This document shows positions 10,417 to 22,218 of a stretch of 64,000 bases of DNA, one piece after another. Origin of the DNA: Neospora caninum Liverpool (Eukaryota; Apicomplexa; Conoidasida; Eucoccidiorida; Sarcocystidae). Location: the NCBI RefSeq assembly GCF_000208865.1, contig NC_018394.1:641635-705634 (forward strand), given 5' to 3'. The notes below the pieces were generated by a model, which was not told where the DNA came from, searched no databases, and worked only from the letters and a program-made list of their open reading frames with translations. The translations under genes were made by a program, and so were the position numbers. Position 1 is the stretch's first letter; every line of letters starts with the position of its first letter.

Positions 10417-13218
10417 ATGGGAGAAGCGAAGGCGGACCGTCTCTCTGCACGCGCTTCCGACGAGAGAGTCACCGAATCCTCCTCAGTGGGCGAGAACGCT
10501 GCGCCTGACTGGAGAGTGGGAAATGAAGAGCGCGCTCGGCCTCTCCCACCCACGCCATCAGCGGCGGTGAAGGCACCCGAGTCGGCTGAGGGTGAGCCGG
10601 CAGGCAGAGGATGGGCGTTTTCCCGATGGTGGCGACGGGATGGGCCGGAGGACTCCCAGGCGCGGGAGAAACCGGAGCAGAGACACGACTCTGCACTGAC
10701 GCGGGTGTGCACCCTTCCCGCAGACTGCGAGGCGTTCGGGCGGCAGACAGATGCGCAGGCTCAGCAGAATGGCTCGGCGTCTGCGGCAGCCGCGGGAACC
10801 GCTGGGTTGCCTGCGTGGAAGCAGCCCGGAAACGGCGGCGAGGACGACGAGAAGCCGCTGTCACTCTATGTGCGCGACCGCCATTCGTTTTTCTCCGACT
10901 CTGCAGCTTCTGAGCCGTTCCCGGATCCTCTCGCGGATGTCTTGTACTTCCCCGGAACGCGCATCGCGATTCCCAGGTCGATCATCCTGTTCATGTACGT
11001 CCTCTCCGCCTTCCTCACGGGAAGCACGTACTTTGGCTGGCCGGCCTTCTCCCATCTCCTCTTCAAATCGGGGGCGTTCACCTGGGAGTGTCCCGTGGAC
11101 GAGGACGGACAGCTCATCAAGGCGTTTCCGAACCCGACGGGAGAGAACGGCTCGGGAAAACCCTTTATCTGCGACCAACAGGACGCCGCAGTCGCGCCCC
11201 TGTTCACCGTCGCGCAAGTCTCGGAGTGCTTCATGTGCATCTTCTCTGGAGTTCTTCTGGACAACTTGAGCCCCATGGTGGTCTCCCTCCTCGGTCAGCT
11301 GTTGAACAGCACGGGTTGGATTCTTCTGGCGTGCAGCTCGAAAGACTTCGTCGCCTACATTCCCGCGATGATCTGCATCGGCTGCGGCACAGAGACGACT
11401 TACCTGCCGCTCTTGCGGGTCGCGAGCCTCTTCCCAGGGCACCGCGCGACCGTCATCACGGTCATCGGCGCGGCCAACAGCGCCGCCTTCGCCATTCCGC
11501 TCATCCTCGTCAAGATCTGGGAGGCCGCGGGCCCCACCTGGTCGTTCGTGGACGTCTGCGCGTTCTACTTGTGCGTCGGCCCGCTGCTGTGTGCTCTGAT
11601 CACGATCTGCTTCATCCCGTACAAAGGCTTCACTTGGGACGCGGATCTGACGCCTCACGAGCGGGACGAGACGAACGAGCTGCGGCAGAGACGCGGTCCA
11701 GGCGCCGCAGGCAGTTTCGACAGCGACGCGTTCAGCCAAAGCGCGAGAGGAAGCGGCCTGGAGAAACTGAAGGTCGAACCGAAAGTCTCCGTCGGCGGCA
11801 GCGGGAGCACACTCACGACCGGAGACAAAGCGCCGAGGGTGTTGAGTTCCCTCGCTTCCGCCTGCGACGCCCCGTCGCGTTCCAGTTCGTTTCTCTTTTC
11901 TCTGGGGTCTCACGGGAAACTCCAAGACAGTCGCGCAGGACTCTCGGCGTTCGCGCATCCGGCCGTGCCATCGGAGCGCCGGCGCTTCTCCGCCTTCGAC
12001 GTGCAGGACACACGACCGAGGGAAGACGGAGAGCTCGGGTGTATCCGCGAACACCGGCGTCACACCGTCGGCCAAGGGTGGACGCCCTCTGCCGAAGCCG
12101 TGCCCGAAGCCGGCGAGAGAGAGCCGACTCGAGGCCGCGGAGAAGGACGCGAGGCACCCGGAGCGGGGTCGTGTCCGCCGTCCCCGAACCTTCGCCCGGA
12201 AGTGCCCAGACTGCTGGATTTCCCGGGCGCGCGTGCTGCGTGCGCGAGTGGCGAGAGAAGACTGAACGACTTCCGCGCACCAGGGAGGGGATTCAGCGTC
12301 GAGAGAGGCATGCGGGCGTTTCGTTCGTTTTCGAACTTGTCTCGACAGTCGTTTCGGAGCACGGGACAACGCCAAGACTCGATGTGCAGCGAACTGTATC
12401 GCGCGCGATCGGCCAGTCAGGTGCGGAACTGGTGGGCGACCAGGGGATCCGAAGTGGGCCGTGCCTCGTTCGCCTCGTCCTTCAACATCCGTTCGCGGCA
12501 TGCGCCTTCGCGGATGATGTCCTACGCGCCTTCCGAGAACCAGCCGTCGTTCTTTGAGCAGCTTTTCTCCAAGCACTTTTTCTGCATCTGCGTCTACACC
12601 AGCGTGACGTCCATCTCCACGGCGTTTTTGCAGAGTGCAGCTTCACGCGTGTACAGTGAAGACGTGTTCGAAGTTGCCGAGATCGCGCTGTGCTTCAGCT
12701 TCGCGCCGTGCGTGATTCTCGGCTGGGTCATCGACAACATCGGTTCGTTCCCGGCGTTTGTGCTCACGAATACGATGGCGATCATCGCTCTCGTTTGTGC
12801 GACGACGTCGACTTCCCCCGTCGTGCAGTACATTTCAGTTGCGGCCTTCTGCATCCACGTGAGCATCGACAACGAACAGATCTTCTGCTACGTGCAGTCC
12901 ACGTTCCGACCGGAACATTTCGGAAAACTCAGCGGACTGTTCATCGCCTCCGACGGGCTCTTTGCTCTCATCTCCATTCCCCTGTACGACGACGTCACGG
13001 TCCGCCTGCTCGGCGGAAACGCGCTTCCGGTGTCCGTCGCCATCACGGTTGCGCTCTTCCTCGTCTACGTCCCTCTGTTCACCCTATGGGTTCTCCGCCG
13101 GAGACGCCCCGACCCGTTCGGGGTGCGAGAACACTGCGCCGCCTTGGATCACGCAGATGCGCAGAGGAAGAGTTGCGAGTTCGGCGACAGGGCGCGGCTC
13201 TCGGACGCGCTGGCGTGA
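10417..13218 (+). CDS. Major facilitator superfamily transporter, ApiAT-like
   Basis: Single exon, 933 aa, from ATG 10417 just after a CAG. The frame is open upstream to 10198, but that extension looks untranslated and may be 3' intron or leader. An N-terminal hydrophilic tail of about 180 residues is followed by the first helix (SIILFMYVLSAFLTG). The first six-helix half contains a conserved-looking GVLLDNLSP segment, typical of the MFS loop between helices 2 and 3, and ends near residue 405. A loop of about 300 residues rich in Ser, Arg and Gly follows. The second half starts near residue 716 (FFCICVYTSVTSIS) and includes GWVIDNIGS and FRPEHFGKLSG. The two halves and these loops resemble apicomplexan amino-acid transporters (ApiAT, SLC43-like). 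Substrate is not predictable here; plasma membrane is the usual site. The C-terminus is basic and cytosolic. Confidence 0.85.
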   Translation: MGEAKADRLSARASDERVTESSSVGENAAPDWRVGNEERARPLPPTPSAAVKAPESAEGEPAGRGWAFSRWWRRDGPEDSQAREKPEQRHDSALTRVCTLPADCEAFGRQTDAQAQQNGSASAAAAGTAGLPAWKQPGNGGEDDEKPLSLYVRDRHSFFSDSAASEPFPDPLADVLYFPGTRIAIPRSIILFMYVLSAFLTGSTYFGWPAFSHLLFKSGAFTWECPVDEDGQLIKAFPNPTGENGSGKPFICDQQDAAVAPLFTVAQVSECFMCIFSGVLLDNLSPMVVSLLGQLLNSTGWILLACSSKDFVAYIPAMICIGCGTETTYLPLLRVASLFPGHRATVITVIGAANSAAFAIPLILVKIWEAAGPTWSFVDVCAFYLCVGPLLCALITICFIPYKGFTWDADLTPHERDETNELRQRRGPGAAGSFDSDAFSQSARGSGLEKLKVEPKVSVGGSGSTLTTGDKAPRVLSSLASACDAPSRSSSFLFSLGSHGKLQDSRAGLSAFAHPAVPSERRRFSAFDVQDTRPREDGELGCIREHRRHTVGQGWTPSAEAVPEAGEREPTRGRGEGREAPGAGSCPPSPNLRPEVPRLLDFPGARAACASGERRLNDFRAPGRGFSVERGMRAFRSFSNLSRQSFRSTGQRQDSMCSELYRARSASQVRNWWATRGSEVGRASFASSFNIRSRHAPSRMMSYAPSENQPSFFEQLFSKHFFCICVYTSVTSISTAFLQSAASRVYSEDVFEVAEIALCFSFAPCVILGWVIDNIGSFPAFVLTNTMAIIALVCATTSTSPVVQYISVAAFCIHVSIDNEQIFCYVQSTFRPEHFGKLSGLFIASDGLFALISIPLYDDVTVRLLGGNALPVSVAITVALFLVYVPLFTLWVLRRRRPDPFGVREHCAALDHADAQRKSCEFGDRARLSDALA

Positions 13219-16200
13219 GAGGCGAGGCTCCACGGCGCGGACCAGAGAAAAAAGGAGACAGGCCGAGAGCACGCGAGGGAGACGGAGGAAGGCCGTGCCA
13301 GCCTGGCGAGTGCACAACCGGGGAAAAGCGGGAAGGGGGAGAGGGGAACAGGCGTCGGAGGAAGGCGCGAAGGGTTGTTCGACTGGGGCGCAGAAAGACG
13401 GCGCTCTCCGGACGGATGGCTGCAGCCAAGAAGAATATCCGCCAGAGGAGGTGGAGAAGAACACGCGGCCCTCACTGTGGGGGGGGGGGGGGGAGGGGAT
13501 GACGCGTTGCAAAAGGCGATGCGAAGGAAACCGTGCTTTCGAAAATGCGTGAACAGTCTAATAGATTCCCCTTTTCGGCTCCCCAGGGGAAGCCGACGAT
13601 GGCTGCAAAAATGGGGAAGACCCGCCGACATCAGTGGTTCTATAATTGTTCTGCTCGGCCTCGCCTTTCTCATTCGACGGTGTGACAGAGTGTATGAACT
13701 CGTAGCGACTATCGATACGAACGAGTGGCTGTTCGGGTAGAGAGTATGCATGTATATATTACAAGTGAATCTGTACAGGACACGTCAGCACACGCCCAAG
13801 CAGCCGATATACGGACTCGAAAGTTTTTGGACAGGGTGTGTATGGATCCGACCGTTTGTACATACATGCATGCATACATGCATACATATATGCATACATG
13901 CATGCATACATACATGCATACACGAGTCTGCACAGAACAAGATCCAGACAGGTATTTTGACTCTGTCTATACACGTGAAAGTGTTGTCGGTGTGTATATA
14001 TAGATGAATACGCGTGCGTGCACGTTTTTGCACGCGACGCTTCCCTTGCATACACTGTTGTCCATATTTCCAGCGTACTCGCGTGGCCGTTCTTTTTCTC
14101 AGCCCTTCCCGTCGTGTACTGCTTGATCCCACGCAACCGAATTGAACATCTTTCCTCGTTTCCTCTTCATCATGGCTATACAGGAGCGCCCAGCGGGCGG
14201 TGGTGGCGAGAACACCTGCCGGGGGAGAAGAATGGGAAGAGGGTGAAAGTGTGTGTGCCGTGGACGCGATCGGGGGGAGAAAATATCGACGTGCCGGAGC
14301 GCGCTTTGTAAAGAAGAGATCGGAGGAACGGACATGACCTTGGCTCAGAGTCCGAGACTGTGTTCCCGCACATTTGTCTGTGACGCTTTCCATCACGGGA
14401 CGCGGTCTCTCCATCTGCGTAAATCTCCAATATTTTTGGATCTGTCTATGGACAGATATCGCTGTGTAGGTAATGAACGACCATAGAAGAGCTCATGCGC
14501 GAGGACATTCAAGTTTTGACGAAAAAACTAGACACGGACTGCGCAAGGGTGAGAGGACGGATGGCGCGGCGGGGGCTAGACAGGCGGAGGTGGGCATGCG
14601 GACGCGTCAGGCCGCCAGACAGGACACAGGGGATGAAAGGAAGGCGCATGCCACGAGGAAACCGTCCCTTCGTTGTCCGTGCTATACGCGCCTCTGCGTC
14701 TGTGTGTGGTCTAATGTCGCGGGGGACGTGAGGATGGCTGTCTCCTGTGTCCAGAGAGGCAAGGAAACACAAACCTATCGAGGTTTGCTCTGGATTTACT
14801 TCGGAAAAACACTTCTACTTTTGAGCGCTTTGAGGCGAGGTCGCCGTACCGGCGACTTAGCCTGCAAAGAGGGGACTCCAAAATCTGTGTGCGTAGTGTG
14901 GTGTTCGGGTGCAATGCTCTTGGTTTTTGTCACTTCCTCTTTCTCATCCCCATTGCATTTTATGTCGTTGATTCGCCGGTTTATTCCCCGTTAGAGGCAT
15001 ATCAGTTTTATAAGTGCATTCCTTTTATTCTTTCGCGGAGAAACGCGTTTTTCGCGTGTTCTCCACAAGCCATGGTGCATCGTCGCATTGACTGGTGAGA
15101 CGCTACGGCTCTCATGCATCGAAAGAGAAACTCGTTGTAGTGCGCTAAGTTTTCGTTCACTAAACAGGATCCTCTTCCCAAAAAAACACGAGAAAGGGAC
15201 AAGCTGGTACGCCGCTGGACACCCTGATCGTAAACTTGGGCTATAGGGAAAGAGCACCTCCGCGAGGCAGTCGCACACTTGTATATATCACAGCCCGAGA
15301 TTGTTCTTCAGGGAAGCAGCCTCGAAGTCACAACCACTGCTCTGAGAGAAATGAAGACCTCAAGAGGGGTTTCGCTTGGCATCTCCAGAGGCAGAGCTTT
15401 TCTTCTGTAGAAAACAGATGAGAAATGGCAAGCAACAGAGCATCTACGCTCCGTTTTAAAGATCGCTTGAGAGAAAAAACCGAAGCACACCCTTCGCTAA
15501 AACATCCGAGAGCTCAAACCGTTCTTCACGTCCTTTTTTGTCGTTCCACGAGTCGACTCCACATCCTTTAGAGAGGTAGGTTTCGACTCGCAGCATAAAT
15601 GTGGCAGACTGCCCAGCAGGGGAATTTGTTTGGTAAAATGGTACTTCTCGCAGCACAACTCGGCAACTGCGTCGCCAAACCGCTGTATCTGTTCTCCCGC
15701 TGTCTTGGAGTCCCTTAAAATCATAATCTGGCGACTCTTCCTCGAGCACGACTCGACAGGCGCTGCAGGTATAGCGTGAGAGCTTGCTGAGTCAGCGTGG
15801 AACCGAGTCTTTACGCCGACGGATCGAGGGCATTCCAAAATTACTACACCTGCCGTTCAATGTGTCACCCAACCCCCGTCGTCTTTTTTCGAGGGGGAAC
15901 ACACACGTCACGCCGACACTCGACGAGGCTGTCCTGCCTCCCAGAATCCAGTGGCGAAAAACGACCGGCCAGAAACGGGGACTCGGCTATCGCCAGCGAA
16001 AAGTAACGCTCGCCTCTGTTGTTGTCCACCTCCGTTAACGCATATATAAGGCTAGGTATCGGAGGAAAGGGGAAGAGGAATGAACCCCGACGGGAGGTCG
16101 GGAGGGACGGTACACAGCAGAGCGATCTGGAAGTCTGTCGGCACTCCTGCACACTTTCGGTGCGGCCTCTGACGCGTTATATGTCGCAGGATCGGTGACA

Positions 16201-17382
16201 GGAGCTATCAGGAGTGGAAATACCGAGTCCCATTTTTTTGGCTGATTACCTTTAACGTTTGTACACATCTGCTCACTTCGCCAGCCATGGACGCGAACAG
16301 TCCAGTACGCCTCAGGAGTGCAAACCTGGATGAGCACTGACTCCGGGCCTTGAATCTTTCCTTCTGTGCAACGGATGTGCCTGTGAGGATCCGAGAAATT
16401 CCCTGCCGCTCCTCCCTCCCCGCGTGCAACGCCGACTTCGAAGCAGTCGCCTCTCCAGAGAAGAATTCGCATTGTGTAGCTGCGTCGCGGCCCGTCTGTT
16501 TTTGCCGTCTCCTCGCAGAGAGGCATCGCCCCAGCACACCCGCGCGCGTGACGTCTCCCCTTCGTTCCCTCAAGGTTGAAACTGACCCGTCACCAGCCGA
16601 CAACGGCCTGGGAAACCTTTCCTCGGCCGTCGCCACGTTCTCTCCACCACACGCGAGAACGGTTTTCTGCCCAACACGAAAAAAACGCTGGGGCTGTCTG
16701 CACAGCGCCGCATGTTTCTTCCCCGGATCCGCGGCTGCAGTCCCCCAGTCGCAGCGCCCGCGGGGTCGGCGGTTGGTTGCGCCAGGAAGAGGGACGAGAG
16801 TCAGTCACGAGCGAGAGAGGAACGGCGGCGAGAAAAGAGGTCCGCACGCATGTTCTCTCTCTGTCTTCTGTTTTGCTTTTCCACGAGGCCCGAACGGGAC
16901 TAGACGCAGTGAAAACAGGCGTTCGTTGCTCGGGAAAAAACTTTTCCGAGGAAATCCTCTTCTCTTCCCGCGCATGTGCAGCGTCTACCACTCTTGCAAT
17001 TCGTGTGCTCGCAGCGCCGCAGCGTCCGAAACGGGACAGAAGCTTTCGCGGCGCGGAGATGACAGGAAAGACGTTCCAGTAGACTTCTTTTTCGAGATCT
17101 TTCGCACCTTTCAACTTTCTTCCGCGAAACAGTCAGGGGAGAGAAAGGTGAAGCATGAGGCGTATCCAGCGCCCGCCGGTGGCGACCAGTTCGAGCGAAA
17201 GCCCCGTTCGCTCCTGCGTGTCCTCGGCACTCCCTGCCTCTTCCCTTTCTCGTTCGTTGCGCTCTGCCTGCCTTTCCCCTTCTTCAAAGAGTCCGAACCA
17301 CCCTCATTTCTCTCCGTCCCGGAAAGGGAGCGCAGAGCCGCCTACGCAGCCGGGACCGTCGCGCTTCTGCGTTCCAAGCACG
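13219..17382. other. Spacer between transporter and kinase genes
   Basis: Holds the transporter 3' flank, a G-run near 13480-13497, a CATA/TGCA microsatellite at about 13857-13925 and the GC-rich leader of the kinase gene. ORFs at 16350-17615 and 14473-14994 show no domain or splice support. The kinase frame is open upstream of its chosen ATG to 17155, so a longer N-terminus cannot be excluded. Confidence 0.5.
13857..13925. repeat. CATA/TGCA microsatellite
   Basis: Irregular tetranucleotide tract of alternating CATA and TGCA units, downstream of the transporter gene. It is likely to be length-polymorphic between strains. Confidence 0.85.
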
Positions 17383-20300
17383 ATGCCAGTCAACAGCCGT
17401 CTTTCTTCCGCCCTTCTTCCCCGGCGCCGCTGTCCGTCCGCTCCCCGCGCGGTTCTCGTCTTCCTCTCTCTCGCGTTTGTTTCAGTCGCTCTGTCTCCAT
17501 GTGTCCTTCTCTGTGCTTCCTCGCCCGCGCCGGGGACGCCAACAACGCCTGCCGGCGGCGCAGGACGCGGGGTTGGGAAAGAGATCCCCACCGAGCCTTC
17601 TGCATCGAACAGTGACGCACTTTCACCAGATCGGGAGTACGGCTTCGCTGACGACGCCACCGCGCAAGTGGACGGAGAGACACAGATGGGACTGAAAGAC
17701 GCGCAGCCGATCCCGTTGGAGAAGCGGATGCACGTCGCGCGCTTCCTGCTGGAAGGCAGTGAGGCGTACGACGAAGCGTTTTCGTCCAGTGACGAGGAGT
17801 TGTATACGCAGCCTTTCTCGAGGGCGCCGTCCGCCTTTTCACGGATGACGGCGACTCCTCCGGCGCGATTCCCCGTGGACCGTACAGATGCAGGAGCCGC
17901 CGGAGTCTCGACAGACTCGTCAGACGACTTCGAACACTTCGAACCCGTCCTGGCGCCTCTACCGCTGCTGTCTTCGCGGCATCAGAGGCTAGGGAGCGCT
18001 CACACGAGTCCGCGGGACGCCCAGCAGAAGGGCGAGGAACCATCGCCTCTGTCGCCAGCGAACGGCGCGGCGCGGTCTGCCTCCAACCTTGCATCTGGTG
18101 CATCTCCACCTGACCAGACCGCAGTTCACGCTGCCGGAAAAACGAGAGGCCAGGGAGCAGAGGAAAAGGATGCGGGGCAGGCGCCTCGGCAGCTGGCCGG
18201 AATGGACCGCCCTGGGCGCAGAGCGCCGCGCCTGGGGGCTCGGCAAATTGTCTCTGGCGTCGTCCCGTTGGCGCTCCCCGACGCGCGCTTCCGGAAACCG
18301 TCGGACACGTTGAAGAGCCTCGTCACCCCTCAAGACCCGGGCGAGTGGACAGGCGAGAAGGTAAGCGGCGCGCCACGGCCGGCTTCGAACGGGGACGAGC
18401 GGAGGCGAACCGAGAAAGATACCGATGCAGATGCAAATCCACACTTTTCGGCGTTCGACAGCCCGTCGCCACAGACTGAAAGGGGATGTTTCAAGTCTTT
18501 TCGAACACGCAGCGGAGGAACCGCGGCCGCACGCTCGCACATGGGGTTGGGGGGAGCGGGAGGGGGGGAGCGTCAGCGACAACTGAGTGCGCAGAAAAAA
18601 GGTGCGAGAGGCATCTGGAAGCGAAGCATCGCCCTCGTGGGGAGCGCACCAGGGCTAGGCCCGCGCCTTTGAGACCAAAAACCGCCTCTTGACCGGAGCA
18701 GCGTCCCCGCCGAACAGCGGGCATTGGAGTGGGCCCTGAGGCCTACACAGCTCTTTGCTCCTGACAGACAGGAGTTTCTTTCTCCCGCCGTTTTCTGTGG
18801 CGCGCGGAGCCAGCAGGCACTCGCCCCCCGATCACCCTTTGTGTGTCCCGATGACCCATTTCCAGTGCGTCGCGACCGTCTGGGTTCCCTGGTTTGCTTC
18901 CCGTCAGAAGCAGCAAAACCTTTGTGCGCGCGTGCTCCCCACGGTGCCTGTTGGCCACGGACTCGTCCTGCGGAGTTCTCTGCCTGGTGTTTCGGTTTTT
19001 TTTTTGTGTCTTCGCCGTCTCGGGCGCCTCGCCCCGTGTGCGGGGTCGGCGGAAGAGGCGAGAAAACCTTTTCTTCCGTTTCCGCGCTCCGATGGCGCGC
19101 GTGACGCGTGCACGCACTTTGCCGCATCTTCCTGCTTAGCCAGCGACAGGCTTTCGCTGTTTGTGTGCGAGGCACGCCACCACGGGGCTACTCGGTTGTT
19201 GCCTTTTGGCGCCCGTGTGTCTGTTCCAGGAAGAGTTCGAAAGAAGCTACGCCTTCCACACACCGATTGAGATCCGCTCCACGCGCACGCATGAGACGTT
19301 GACCATCCGCTTCGAAGACGTCCTCGGCGCCGGCGGCCACGGAATCGTTTTGCAGGTGAGGCGCTGAACCGACTCGCCGGGTGGGGCGAAAACCGTGTTC
19401 GCCGTCCCGCCAGACTCAGTCTCGCCGTTCGGTGGTTTGCTGCGACTGTTACAGGAGCCCGAGACTGGCTTCGAGATGGGCCGAAATCACTGCGGATAGC
19501 TAGCGGTGCGTGTTTGTGCTCCAGCGCGAGGTTGCGTGAGGCGGGGGTGCTTGATTGCGCGTCGTGGCTGCATTCTCCAGCAGTGTGATGCAGTGCACGG
19601 TTTTGACGCGAGGCGAGAGCGAGCTCGGGGTCTGTTGAGAGGTTTCGAAGGCGATGGATGCGGGCGTGGATGTGCGACGCGTGGCTTCCCGTTGAGATCA
19701 GGCGCGAGATGTCAACACAGGCCAAGGCATGGCTTTAAAGGTCTTCCGCATCCGTGGGGACCAACGGCGGGACGATCACAAAGACGAAGCGATCCTACGC
19801 CGTCGCGTGCAGTCGGAGCTCGCGATCTGGGAGTACGTTCCGCAAGGCATCGACCCGCGGCAGTGGAGCGAAATGTCGCACTTGGTCATTCCCTTCGACG
19901 TTGTCGAGCCCGTCGTCCCGTGCCCGACGCCGCCGATGGACCAAACCCGATACGCCCAGCATTGGATTATGATGGATCTCTTTGCAGGTGAGAAGCGCGG
20001 GAAAGCCGCACGACGTTTGTCGCTCGCTTCCACGAAAACGAGGCGGGCAGAGCGACTGCGCGCGCTCGCGCGCATCGGGAACGCTGTCGGCGCCGGTAAA
20101 CTGTGGCCAGGGGCAACTCTCTGTTTCTCTTTCAGGCGATCTCGCGCGAATGACCAAGATCATGTCGGCGGAGCCTAGCGTCAAGCTCGAGGTGACGGAG
20201 CAGATGTTTGTGTAAGTTTCCTTTCCGTCTAGTGCACTGCTGACCAGTGTTCGCCGGTCGGCGATCGCGCGCCCGACCGCAGAGCCAGGGAAGACTGTCG

Positions 20301-22218
20301 GACGGGACGATGCCTGTGGGGGGCCAAGCCCGTGCCAAGTCGAAGTCAGAGCCCTCGCTGAGAGAGGCGAGAGAACACGTGGGCGATGCCCTGCTGGGGG
20401 AGACCGATATACGCTGCTCCTGTCTAGGCACAGCCTCTGGGGCGTTTTCCTTGCGTCGTGGGGAAAGGCGCGCGCGTCTCCGTGTGGTTGTCCCTCCAGA
20501 GCAAACATGCGTTTGCATGACATGGGACTGGTGCACTCGGACATCAAACTCCCCAACTACTTCGTCAGTGGAGACGGGCGAATTTTCCTCGGAGATCACT
20601 CCCTCGCCAACGTAAGCACACGGAGAGGAACAGGGCGCAGACGGCCGTCTGAATGTTTGGGCCACTGCTGGGCACAGATCCGGCGTTTCTTAAGGCAAGA
20701 GAGAAGTGTTTTAACGGACAGCTGGGCTGAGGCTGAGGTCCTGTTCGTGTGGGGTGCACTTGTGGTCTGTGAGGCGGAGCTCTGCGGTGTCCCCAAACGT
20801 CGTACGGCACTGCCGTAAACGACGTGGCGGAGGGGTATGGCGGAGGGGGGGGGGTGGGCTTCTCGCCGTTTTCGCCCCCCCCCCTCCCCGGCCGCGCTTC
20901 AGCGATTTCCTGCTTTCTTTCGCTCTCCGTTTTTCTGTTTGCGAGTGCGGACGAAAGAGGGAAAACTGAACCCCATTCCTCAGCGTCTGGGCGGGGCGTG
21001 CTGTGTGCCTTTTTCAGCCTTCCGGCGAAAACGTCCCGTGTATGTGGGGCACTCTCCGCTATCTCCCGCCGGAGAACATGAAATGCATGAGCGACGGGAG
21101 AAGGCGCATCATGACCACGGAGAGAAAAGACGTTTGGGCGCTCGGCGTCGTTTTGTACAAGTTGTGGTGCAGTCAGCAGTACCCGTACGAGATGGGCGAG
21201 CTGTGGTCAAAGGATCTCTTTGGTAAGAACAGCGGCGCCGCGTGGGAACCCGAAAGTGCAGAACGCAGCGAGAGGGTGGACGGCAAACCCAGGCACGCGT
21301 ATCCAGCGATCGGGAAAGAATCACTCGAAACATGAAACGAGGCGGCGAGGAACGGCAACGTAGATCCATTTAGGAGACTGGACAAAACGGTGCATTCTGC
21401 AGTTTGGTGTTGGGGTCTTTGGACAGGAAACGCTTAGCAACAGCGTGTGTTCCAGCGCCAGTGTGAGGAGACACGGGCGTTCGCGGCGTGAAATGTGATT
21501 TGGAAGTCGAAAACGGAAAGCGTGCGTGCGCGTGACGGGGGCTCCACACGTCCTTTTATCGTTCTCGAGCTGTGAGGGAGGCCTCAGCCGCGGTGGTTCC
21601 GTCTTTTCTCTTCAGTTCGGACGGCCCGCGCACACATCGACGAGTTGGACCTTAGTCTCTGCGACGGACAGGCCACGGTATCGATCCTGGTAAGAGAGGA
21701 GAAATACCGAGCACAGCGGTAAAGAGGGGAGGAAGGCTAGGTACCCCAGTCGTCTCTCGCGGAAGGAGGAGTTTGGTCAAAGTGCGGGAGAGGAGCCCCC
21801 AGCGTTTTTCAGCGTTCCTGCGGCTTGCTGAGACCGCGGAGGCTGTCGTGTAGGGGCTTGTGTCTGTCTTTTCGCTCCGTTTCAAGATTTGAGCCGCCGC
21901 ATTCCTGGGGCGGCTCAAAAATCTTTCTCGAGACGTTTCGGGTGGCGAGACTGGAAAGGCCGTCTGCGCGCGCGTTCTGTTTTTCCGACCCAGGGTCTCC
22001 TTCGCGTCATGCTGACGCCGAATGCCAGCCGCCGGCCGACGCTTCGCGAAATCTACAAGTTTCACCCCATTTTCACTCAGAGGAGAAGCGCGGTCCTCCA
22101 GAAGCGGACTCTGTTGTCCATGTTGAAGGAACTCGAATACGCGAATGCAAACAACCCGCCGGTAGGCGCTGGACCGCAGCAAGCGCAAAGCGACACTGAG
22201 TCGACGGAAAACCAGTAG
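17383..22218 (+). CDS. Secreted rhoptry-type protein kinase, DFG changed to DHS
   Basis: Exons 17383-18360, 19230-19355, 19702-19987, 20136-20211, 20500-20611, 21018-21222, 21616-21689 and 21994-22218 total 2082 nt (693 aa), all phases consistent. The start was chosen so that a hydrophobic signal segment follows (LVFLSLAFVSVALSPCVLLC). Residues 45-326 are disordered and acidic/Ser-rich, as in rhoptry kinase pro- and linker regions. The kinase domain has a glycine loop GAGGHG (359-364), ALK lysine K381, helix C glutamate E407, catalytic loop HSDIKLPN (D503, N508), GDHSLA in place of DFG (D521 kept), PPE (E545), DVWALG (D564) and a terminal RRPT. HRD is HSD. All phosphotransfer residues are present, so activity is plausible despite DHS. 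Secretion to host cell or vacuole is inferred from the family; the exact ROP number is not recognised. Confidence 0.85.

Noticed and set aside
11088..12557. 489-codon plus-strand frame overlapping the transporter
   Set aside because: Out-of-frame shadow of the transporter with an Arg-rich translation and no domain.
10861..12576. 571-codon open frame on the minus strand
   Set aside because: It lies wholly opposite the transporter coding sequence, is Arg/Gly-rich with no domain, and reflects GC-rich codon bias.
16350..17615. 421-codon plus-strand frame upstream of the kinase
   Set aside because: No domain; out of frame with the signal-peptide-bearing kinase start and overlapping its first exon.
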